Shown: positions 47,672 to 57,230 of the stretch, one piece after another
Position numbering within the stretch: the first letter of the stretch is position 1
Layout: each line of letters begins with the position of its first letter
Program-made: the position numbers and the translations under genes
The notes under the pieces: model-generated
Database searches by the model: none
What the model saw: only the letters and a program-made list of their open reading frames with translations
What the model was told of the DNA's origin: nothing
DNA from: Pleurodeles waltl
Lineage: Eukaryota; Chordata; Amphibia; Caudata; Salamandridae
Assembly (NCBI RefSeq): GCF_031143425.1
Contig: NC_090439.1
Span: forward strand, 642,445,465-642,509,464
Reading direction: 5' to 3'
DNA: 64,000 bases

Positions 47672-47884
47672 CTCCATTTTCCTATGGTGCAAGGACACTA
47701 GTCTTGTGTTTCCAAATGGTGTATTAGCTACACTGATGATGTCAACCACCATGACTGAAACAATTACTGTTTAGTTTCTGTAATTCCAGTTTCAATTCAC
47801 CCATATTGTAGTGCACTCCCCAATAAATAACACTTAAACACAGGCCCTTTGTAAGTGTCATGTATCAACCATGTACAACTGTAA

Positions 47885-47960
47885 TGTGTTTAGCGCCTTG
47901 AGACCCGCACGGGTGAGTAGCGCGCTTTATAAATGCTAATGATTTGATTTGATTTGTAAT
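47885..47960 (+). repeat. SINE/LINE 3' tail with TTTGA repeats
   Basis: TTTAGCGCCTTGAGACCCGC, then TAGCGCGCTTTATAAATGCT, then GATTTGATTTGATTTG. It lies in the spacer between accessory gene A and the transposase, and resembles 10560-10635. Confidence 0.5.
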
Positions 47961-48662
47961 GTATGACAACTTTTGCACAAATGCGTCCCTCTGTATTGTG
48001 CAACTTTTGTTCTGGACTTCACACGTCTATAGTAACACACTGACAGGTATATGCAAGGTAGGTCACATACAACAGAAACCATTATGGTGGTAGCGGCTCT
48101 GGTTCAACATTTTCATATGTGTTAGACACATATGGACATAAACATGGCACCATTTGACCACCTCTAGTACCAAACGGTAGGTTCCCTTGGTAGGAAAACA
48201 CTCTTCCAGCCCAGTGTCCTGACAGTTTGGCCATATAGGTGACAGTCCACATACTCATGCTAATCATTACCTGGTTTCATCCATGTCAACGTCTCTTGCC
48301 TGCCTGCAAATCCCATCTGCCTCTGACACTGGCTGTGGCTTGGCAATGAGGAAGAGCCAAAATGAAACTCTGCAAATCTGTGAATGTCATAGAAAAAGGA
48401 TAGGACAAATTTGTGAAGACACACAATTTCTGACAAGTCATTTGTACAAGTATGACATAGACTGTGCAGTAACAATTCATGACACTGGATACCACACTGT
48501 ACAGTGCACAATACCAACTAACACCTGCATGCATATCTGACTCATTGGCATTGGAGCTACCTAAGACCTCACAAATGTGGTAACTAGGAGGTGTATTGTC
48601 AGCCATCATCTTTAGTTTCCAAAACTGAATCTCACTATGAACAACACATCACATACCCTTAG

Positions 48663-49760
48663 TCAGTTGAAGTACTGATGGATGAGATCTGCCCTGATGT
48701 CTCCAGCTTCAGCTTCATCTGGCTCATTCTCACTTGACAAATTGGCATTTCCACCAACAGGTACTGCTGGCACCCCTTCATCTGGTATGAATGGCATTTG
48801 ACATCTCAGGGCAAGATTGTGGAGCATGCAGCAGGCAACAATTATTTGACATTTCTTGTTTGGTGAGTAGAGGAGAGCTCCTCCAGATTTGTCTAGACTG
48901 TGAAATCTTCCCTTGAGGAGCCCAAAAATTTGCTCCACCATATGTCTTGTCCTTCCATGGGCCTCATTGAAGCAGCCTCCCCCTGACACGGTTGGGTTCC
49001 TTACTGGTGTCAATAACCAAGGTCTGTTTGGATAGCCAGAGTCACCTTTAAGAAATAGGTATAACAACACAAACTTCGTACATGCACATGTGTGATAGCA
49101 AAAGAAAAGACTTTGAAGACACATGTCATGTGACTTACCAACCAGCCAGGCACTCTCTGAGTGGAGTTGTGTCATCAGCAGTGGGATATTGCTGTTCCGC
49201 ATGATGAAGGAATCATGGACCGATCCAGGAAACTTGGCACATACTTGTGAAATGTACTAGTCTGCCAAACACACCACTTGGACGTTGATGGAGTGGTAAT
49301 TTGTCTTGTTCCTATATACCTGTTCATTGGCACTGGGGGGAACCAAGGCTACACGGGTGCCATTCTATGGCTCCAGTCACATATGGAATGTGCCCAAAGC
49401 ATAAAACTCTGCTGGGGAAACCTGGTGTAACTGCCCAGGTGTTTCAACAATGCAGACAGTACAGCCTTCAAAACCAGTCTGAACATGGGATGAGACATCC
49501 CTGCAGTTAGGGCCACTGTATTCTGAAAGGACCTAGTGGGCAAGAAATGTAGCAGTGACATGACTTGAATGATGGGAGGTATGCTATAGGCATTGCGAAT
49601 GGCAAGTATCAGATCTGGTTCCAACTGATCACAGAGATCTATGACATTCTGCCTATTCAGGCGATATATCTGTATTATGTGTCTCTCCTCCGCGGTGTGC
49701 AGGTCGACCAGTGGGCGGTATACTGGAGGTTGTTTTCCTCTCCTCATGCCAAGGAAACTA
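48663..49760 (-). pseudogene. PIF/Harbinger DDE transposase (HARBI1-like), broken
   Basis: The main exon starts after an acceptor-like TCCCACATAG near 49756 and ends near 49142 at TTG|GTAAGT. The last exon runs from 49045 (after TATTTCTTAAAG) to the stop at 48663. In order: VYRPLVDLHTAEERHIIQIY and LNRQNVIDLCDQLEPDL (N-terminal helical region), AYSIPPIIQVMSLLHFLPT, the first Asp region near 49340, the HDSF block, GDSGYPNRPWLL (second Asp), and HGRTRHMVEQIFGLLKGRF with the catalytic Glu present. The enzyme cuts and joins transposon ends at TWA targets. One inserted base next to the first catalytic Asp (near 49340) shifts the frame, and an in-frame stop follows near 49260. Otherwise it is well preserved. 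Confidence 0.88.
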
Positions 49761-50480
49761 TGTGGGACCAAAATAGAATGTAGTTGAATATACAATGTAC
49801 ACATTATGACTCTGTTCATGTACAAGTCACACATATCTCCATATGATGTAAGAAGCAACGTATGACATTTGATGTACACCATATTGCTATGCAGCCTATG
49901 ACAGTCCTCCTTAAATCTTGTACTATACGTGCTAAAATATAGCTGTGACTGCAAGTGTTTGATAGTCCTACCTGATTTACATGGCAAACATTTTTGTTGC
50001 ACCTATGCTCCACTGACATCGCACATAGGATGTCGAGAATAGGTTATCATACCGATTACCACACATACCTCTGTTACACAGCTTTTACTACTCACATGTG
50101 AAATGAGACTACTAAACATGAAGGCAGCACTTAATATAATTAGTGCATTATATAGGTAATTGTAAATGACACACCTTCCGTTCATATAATTGCCTCAAAA
50201 TAGCTGCCTGACCTACTGTACTGGACATGAGGAAGTGACCTAACTCTGCCTCCGGATGTTGTCATGGCAGTAGGCAGTCACAACCACGGTGCACATTGCC
50301 ACTAGAACACATAGCTGCCTTTGGCAGACCCAGGCCAATGGCGATGTCCACTGGTGGTGATGGCCATGTACATGGCGGATGTGACAACCATCTTCTGCAG
50401 TATTGCTCACTTGACTCCTAACACTGCTGTCATCAAGACCTCCACTACCTGAGCTGTTGTGTACTGCCTCTGGGAGCTAT
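49760..50480. promoter_or_regulatory. Divergent intergenic region between transposase and accessory gene B
   Basis: The transposase (minus) and accessory gene B (plus) read away from each other across this ~0.7 kb interval, so promoters for both should lie here. A TTATATAGG box occurs on the plus strand near 50149. An open frame continues upstream of the transposase acceptor to about 50002 on the minus strand, and may be intron. No experimentally known motif is recognised. Confidence 0.3.
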
Positions 50481-50481
50481 C

Positions 50482-53400
50482 ATGCCACGTCTTGCAGGTG
50501 ATAGGGCCCCAGCCTTCACTCCAGAAGAACTTGGGAAACTCGTGGATGAGGTCCTACCCCTGTATGAACAGCTGTATGGTGCACCAGAGGAGCATTTGAG
50601 TCCAAAGGGATACCAATGTGTGAAAGGTGGAGTTTATGATGGTGCACATGAAATATGAGTTAGTGAAGGATTGGGCAATCATGTCTGTGTGTTTGGAAAT
50701 CTGTACATGTGCACAGGCAGACATACAAATGGTGTGAGAAATGTGTACAGAGACATACCATGGTATGGATAATAATGTGGGCTGGTCATATCTGTCTTGG
50801 TACTGATCATGCATGTTATATGGGAGACTCCACTTCACACATGGGATGGCTGCAGATGGTAAATTGTGAATGCGTTTGGACTGAGAGGAAAGGAATGTTT
50901 GTCTACTTGCTGTGACTGAAATATTCTGACCACTTGTTTTGGGATGGTACATGTGTACCTAAATTTCTCCTTTTGTCTGTGTCATCCATGCAGGTCAACG
51001 CCCATCAAAAGAAGGGAATCCGGTGTGCCATTGCCAAGCAAGTGCAGACCCTGGGGGTCCACAGCCGTCTGAGCACCCACTGTAGGAAGTGGTGCGAGGA
51101 CCTGAGACGCTGGGCCCAGAAGACCACAGAGACCCAGCTCGGATGTCCTCCCAGTGAGGGAGGGATTCCCGTCGGACCTTGACCCCCTAATGGCCTGCAT
51201 TTGCAGTGGCCTATCCTGATGTGGATGGGCATTTGAGGGTAACACAGCAGCCACAAGGAGGTAAGTACTGACTACACACATGTACATCCCTCTGCCAGTT
51301 CAGTGTATAATGTATAAGTATCTAAGCTGTGATAGTGTGGTACATGCTATTGCCAGAGGGTCCCCTAAGTACACCTAGGTATACAGGGTTTGACACTGAT
51401 ATATAGGTGTTGAGATTTTATTCTGTATAGGGACCGAAAACTCACCAATGTTAACCAGATTGCATTGAAGCATGTGGTCATGCATATGTGACTGTGTCAT
51501 ATGTGTACCACTAAAACGTTCTATATGTAATCTACTGACTTATCCTTGCCACCTACTGATCCATACTCCAGATATGCTGTTGGTAAGTTGTTCAGGTCTT
51601 TGGTCTCTGCCCAGTCCTATTCCACCGGATCTAGCTCTATGTGCAACATATGGTCTGACAGGTGAAAAACAGGCCTCTTATTCAATAGTTGTGAACTAGA
51701 TGTTAAGTTCTTGTGAGGGTGTTATATCAATCTGAAACTTTACATGGCATACTTGCTACACTTACTCAGAGCTGTCTCCATTGTTAAGTGTGGACTGGTC
51801 ATTAGATATTGTGATGTATAATCCGGGTGGACATCCTACATGATGTAAAACATGGTGGTATTTCTACATTCTTAGTGCCAGACATATGATTGAAATGGCC
51901 TTTCAGACTATTTATACCATGTACATGGTATTGTGAAGGTAAGTGGCTAGCCTTTTCCCTTAGCCAATGTATTGTGGGTATGCTACATGGAGCAGGGCAT
52001 CTCCTATATGCTACAATATACACTGTTGTTTGCCAACATCATGTGCACATTGGTAATTCCTGTCACTTTCAAGATTTGGGTTCCAAGTTTGGGATACTTA
52101 CATTAGCTATTCTGTATCTGTTTAGAAGGATGTTGGTATGTCTTAGCTCAATTTACAATGACTCCATAGTGTTGCTTGTTTGGAGGTTGACATTCACATG
52201 TTGGTGGAATGGTATATGTTATCAGTCAATTTGCTGGACTCTAGGTGTATGTCTCAATCATGGTCACTCAAGAAATCGTGCATGTCAGTGTAGCTTTACC
52301 TCAAAGATGTAAGGTTACTCATGTCTGAAGTGCTGAAAGTGATGTTGGCATTTCGATCATGAGGATTACTAAACTGTATGTGCCATTGATACACATGACA
52401 GGCGTCCAATGTATAGAAGGTATTGGTATGATCCCTAGAGTTGTCTGTGGGTAATTCCTGTGTGCTGAGTAGGCCTCTATTGCTGTACAGAGCATTGTTT
52501 ACTATGTGAGAATAACAAAGCTGAGTAGGTCCACAACGTAGGTATGGACATTTTGCCAAATACTATTGATCCATGTGTCGTTGAAATGTTTTTTAAATCA
52601 ATTACACTTCAACTTTGGATATGCCAAATGGAGTAGGTGCATGTGTGGTTTTTCACATTGTGAATATTACGGACACAGTTGCACATAATGAATGATTGCT
52701 ATGCTACATGCTGTGTTGTAATTGGAATATGATGAGCTAACTTTCATTGGACATGACATCTGGTAATGGTCTGAGCAAGCGTCGATTTGGAATATGTATG
52801 AATGTGATAGCAAAGTCAAGACTGATTCCCATGAGTGAATTGTTGTTTCACGGTGATGCTCTAGATTGGGACACACTTTTCATGTTGACAAATCTTCTTA
52901 TGCAATTATAGTATGTGCTATATCTGTACTGATGGGATGGTGATGTAGTGGTCATATAGTTGGCTTATCTTGTGTGTGACATTGATGCCATATAGGGTTG
53001 TAGAAATTATGTTCTTATCACATGATGTTGGCTCAAAATGGTTCCTACCTGGGGGTGTTTTACACATAGATGTGATGTTACTTTTGTGTATGGTATAATG
53101 TAAGTTTATGTAAAGAATGTGATGACCTCACCTCTCTCTCAGTTTCTCAGCATCGGCATGCGAAGGAGACGGGGCACAGTCGAGTGGGGAAGCTGCTGGC
53201 CACTAGGCCAGCTGTGATGATACCACTGATACCGAGGGACTCAGTGGCCCGAAGGGCAAGGGAAGTGCCATGGGGAAGACTGGATCCCCTAATCATCTTC
53301 AGAATCATTCTCCACTGGACACTCCCTGGCAGTGGTATAGCCATCTGGGACCACCCCAGCACCATCTATATCTGCCAGCTCACTTACTACCACTGCCCTC

Positions 53401-54564
53401 CCTATAGCTCCCCACCCAGTTGGCCGTGCCCACCCCCCCTCACTTGCGTCTCCTTTGCCAGAAGCACCTCTGCCCCTGCCAGCCCTGCTTCCCTCAGTGA
53501 GGAGACCATTGACCTTCTGAGGTTGATCTCTGAGGGTCAGTCGACCATTGTGAATGCCATCCAGGGACTGGCAACTGAAGTCCAACAGAGTAACACTTTC
53601 CTGGAGGGCATTCACAATGCACTGGCTGCCCTACAGAGATCCTTTCAGGCTCTAGCCTTTACACTGATGGTAGCCAGTCACCCATTGTCTACCATCCCCC
53701 CTCCACCTTACTCTTCCAAAACCCAAACCCCTATTCCCTGACCCAGCCAAAGCACACAGACAGACAGGCATGCATCCACCTTAACATGGGTAGCTCAGAA
53801 AAACATAGGCACCACAAGACACACCACCAGCATGCACTCAATCAACATACAGATGCAGACACAGCAACTGTCACAACCTGCTCTGACACCCCCATCACCC
53901 TCAGCATCACTGACACTACACCTAACACCCCTGCAGACACCACACCAACATTCACAGATCCAGCCACTACACCTATCCTACCCACAGTCAGCACAATAGC
54001 AGACGCTCAGACATTCACCTCAGTCACCACACCTGCAGACACCACAACCACTGATACTCCTACATCCAGCACATCCACCATACCTGCGGTCACCAACCCA
54101 ACAGACAGTCACCCACCCACCATGGCATCCCCCAGCCTTCCACCCGCTTCAGTCATGTACACATAAACGCCCTCACTCACCCACCCAACAGACACCCACC
54201 ACCCTCAAGCATGCATCACACATACGTGCAGCCACAACGCCCACACATATATGTCAGACAAACACTCCCTCACCTTCCACACCCAAACCCCCTTCTGATG
54301 ACTGTCCCATGTGTAAAAAAAAGGTGTTCCTTTCATGTTTTTACCTTTTCACTACTTTTCCCCGTGAGACACCTAAATGCTCAGTTTCCCTCCCCAGGCC
54401 CCTCTCTTCCACCTACAAGGCCTCCTCTAGCCCCCCTTGCAAGTACCCATACCCCTCCTCCTTCCAAGAAGTCTGCTCCTCCCACGAGAAACCAACCCTC
54501 CACTAAGCGTGGCCCTAACTCCCCTCCCAATCCCAAAGGTCCCCCTCCAAAGCCTAGGACCTAA
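50482..54564 (+). pseudogene. Myb/SANT-like accessory gene B of Harbinger copy 2
   Basis: Exon 1 (50482 to about 50595) starts MPRLAGDRAPAFTPEELGKL and ends in a lost donor (CATTTGAGT where CAGGTGAGT is expected). Exon 2 (50994-51260, after TCATCCATGCAG, before GTAAGT) encodes VNAHQKKGIRCAIAKQVQTL and STHCRKWCEDLRRWAQK. Together these form a Myb/SANT-like domain. Exon 3 begins near 53143-53151. It carries a helix with heptads (LLRLISEGQSTIVNAIQG, then LEGIHNALAALQRSFQAL), a Thr/Pro-rich stretch and a Pro/Lys tail ending at 54564. Frameshifts lie near 51175, 53450 and 53750. The protein family resembles MYPOP/NAIF1-like Myb proteins and differs from gene A in its first helices. Confidence 0.68.
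51261..53142 (+). other. Intron of accessory gene B
   Basis: Starts GTAAGT and ends in CTCACCTCTCTCTCAG. T/G-rich with no second gene. Open frames such as 51890-52312 have no recognisable domains. Confidence 0.5.
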
Positions 54565-55500
54565 ACCCCCCCTCACTTGCCCCCCCAATAGTACCTGAGG
54601 TGCCTGCCTGCCCCCTTGATGCCCCTACCTGTGGAGGTTACATGGCAGTAAGGAGTCAAGTTATGGGCACACAGATATGCATTGTGTCAGATGTTCACTT
54701 TGGACTGGCCTATGGCCTTGGACATTTCTATTTTATGAATATTTTAATACGTATTTGGTCTAATCAGTTGTTGGGTCGGCATCACATATTTGTCCAGCAT
54801 TTTTTTTCTCAGTGCAGATTTGTTCATGGCTAACATTGTTGGTGTGTGAGTATTTGTTTGTAAGTGGTGCTTGTGCTACCTGTTTTGTCCAGGAAGCATG
54901 TGAGTTTGTGTGCACTGCTTTTGTCGCCCAATTGATGGATGTGTGTTGTGTGATGGGCATGTGTATGTTGGGGTTTGTGTTGTCATGTGTTTGTTGCAGT
55001 GTTGTGTGGCATTGAGTGCCATTGTGTGCTTTGGCTGTGTTTGTGTTTGGTGCATGGTTTGTCTGATACAATGTGCTGTGTGTTTGTTGTGTATGTCAAT
55101 TGCAGTGTTGTAGCGTTGTGTATATGTGTGTGTCCATTCCCTGTTGGTGGTACATTGTGTTGTATGTATAATTTTTCACTGGGTAGTGTTTATTGAGGGT
55201 GCTTGTCAATGTGTTGATAATGTGTCAGTTGTGGTGTTGTTGTGACGTGCTGTGGTGTTGTGTGTATTTATGTGTGACTGGGCCGGCGCTGTATTTCTGG
55301 GAGTGGTGTGTTTTTGACGTTTGTGTGTGATGGCTATGGTATGTGTACTGTGTATGTGCTTGTGTGTATGTGGCTGTCTGTGAGTGTGCATGTCGGTGTC
55401 AGGTTATGTATGTGCGTGTCACCCTTGGCCCCTGTTCCTGATGGTATGTTGTGTGAGGGTACAGACTTTAGCACTATATAACAGTCACAGGTAAGTATGT
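54565..55500. repeat. T/G-rich low-complexity 3' region of the Harbinger element
   Basis: Dominated by TGTGTTG, GTGTGTG and TTGTGTGT words from about 54800 to 55480. No coding content. Confidence 0.6.
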
Positions 55501-55925
55501 CAACTTACGGTTGCTGTCACCGTCTTCAGCGTTGATTCCGTAGTCTCTGGGTGAGTAGGAGCAGCAGGATGACATGGAGTTCTGGTTCCATGGCAGCTTC
55601 GGACGTATATGGCTTCCTGACGGTGTCTCCTTTTATGCAGATTGTTTCTGCCTGGGTTTCCGAGGTGGTGCGACCGCAGCAGAAACCTTGGCGGTCTGCT
55701 ACCTCCTAATCTGTCCGGTGAAAACATGGTCTCCGCCGGCCTGCAGGTGGCTACCGGCATCCATGGAAGCCAGACCGCTATGGCAGTACCGATGGTGATT
55801 TGGCTGTATTCTGTTGTGAATACCTCCACAGTCATAATTTGGCAGTCTTCTACGCCAGCCTGTTAGCGGTACGACGACAACCACCAACATGGCGGTCCTG
55901 AGACCGCCAAACTCGTACTGAGGCC

Positions 55926-56440
55926 TAAAGTCCTTAAATCCAAAAGTATATCCAGGAGACAAAAAGAGTGAACCTTCCACCTTAAAATCCAAGTGAAAGG
56001 TGACCAGGCGATGGAAAAAGCACTGAGAGGAGCCTGCTGGATAGGAACAGGAAGTTGGAGACTCTGACACACTTCCTTCCTGTTTAGAAAAAAAAGGCTT
56101 CTCAATCTGAAAAACAAATTGCAGGGTCCATTGGAGAAGAAAATCTAGTCACATAAGCTCTTCATTAGAAAATCTACTTCATAAGTGAGTTTGTGTCTGC
56201 GAGCAGCCTGTTTTGCCCGTTGGCGTGGCTTGAAGCAACCCAAGAGAACGCGTCTGCACTAGCGGCCCAGGAGAATTGTCGCACTCACAAAAGAGCATCA
56301 AAACCCCATCTCACAAGTGCGAACTAAATCCGCTCCACGCAGGAGAGTGCAATTCAGGAACTCCGTGCTACTTTGCTTAGCATGGAGTGCCCGAATTCCG
56401 CAAGTTCTGCCGGTGGAGTGGAATTCTATGCCCAGTCTTA
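55926..56440. other. Right part of the candidate outer element
   Basis: Non-coding. The last ~110 bp (GGAGTGCC...GAATTCC...CCCAGTCTTA) correspond in reverse to the left end at 36757. No gene is seen. Confidence 0.4.
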
Positions 56441-56448
56441 GTTAAGAC

Positions 56449-57225
56449 TGCACTGGGGTATCCTAGGTTCTCCAGGGCCTTTTTGGCATCATCACCGTCC
56501 TTAGTGGTATACAAAAGAAGTGAGTAACACATACCTGAAGGTATCTTACTGTGTGCCAGTAATGGAGGCATACTGAAATTACACGGACTGATTTTCAGAG
56601 AAGGTTCTATGCTCTTCTGAAAACTCAGCAATAAGTACACAACTTATTGGTGTACCAGAGCATGAGCAGAGTGATATTTTTGAATCTCTTCATTCCTCTC
56701 CTTTGTGAAATTTTAATTCATTCCGATCCAAAACCTTGGAGCCCAGTCCAGCCAAATCTTGCTGGCCCTTTCTGTCTAGAGAGAAATTGTGAGAAAAGCC
56801 CCTTTGACATGCTCCCACCCATGTTTTTTGCTAAATGTTATTGCTGGTTTTTAGACGCTGCACACCGGGGTACTGCTGTGTCAAGCTGAGGACATTCCTC
56901 ATAAAAATACAGGTCACATGAGTGCAACAATTAGCCAAACAACTGCACAGTTCAGGAAAGAAGAATACAAACACAGCTAGTTAGGACATCAGTTTCAAAA
57001 CTCTGTTTCATCTCAGAAAGAAAGCCAAAATGCACACTATTATTAAAGGAAATCAGTCTTCTCTGAAACTCTTTCACTTACTCATGTGTGCACAACAGAT
57101 ATTTATCACTGACAACAGCACCATCCAATATCACACGTTTGATTGCAACCTTTGTAGGTCCAGGGATACTGACAGCATCCTCCATCCAACCTATGCATAA
57201 TTCAAGTAGAGTACCAGATGATACA
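56449..57225. other. Unique-looking flank, possible small exon at its right end
   Basis: Mostly non-coding. At 57229-57078 the minus strand is open (MSVSSGTLLELCIGWMEDAV...) and ends at CACATGA|GTAAGTG, a good donor. The LTR starts right at its 5' side, so any exon would have been cut by that insertion. The product is not recognised and the evidence is weak. Confidence 0.2.
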
Positions 57226-57230
57226 CTCAT

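Larger units (their letters stand above)
44905..55925. mobile_element. PIF/Harbinger DNA transposon copy 2 (~11 kb), three genes
   Basis: The left terminus GGCCTCATTACGGGTTTGGA and the right terminus reversed, GGCCTCAGTACGAGTTTGGC, match at 17 of 20 positions and continue with related GGTCT...CCATGTTGGTGG blocks. Between them lie a Myb/SANT-like gene (45.57-47.67 kb, plus), a HARBI1-like transposase (49.76-48.66 kb, minus) and a second Myb/SANT-like gene (50.48-54.56 kb, plus). TAA follows the right end, but the left end is preceded by GTG, so the target duplication is not intact, or this is a composite of two elements. All three genes are broken. Confidence 0.7.
36757..56440. mobile_element. 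Candidate outer DNA transposon containing nested insertions (~19.7 kb)
   Basis: The left end TAGGCTTGGGCGGAGTGCGC and the right end reversed, TAAGACTGGGCATAGAATTC, are weakly similar at the tips. They share further blocks inside the first ~110 bp (CAGAACT, AAGTAGC, GGAGTTCC) in the same order. An 8-bp direct repeat matching in 7 positions flanks them. Apart from insertions (about 40268-55925) the element would be ~4 kb and would contain the Myb/SANT-like gene at 37212-39371. The 8-bp duplication suggests hAT or a related group, but no transposase of that group is seen. The pairing is an inference. Confidence 0.45.
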
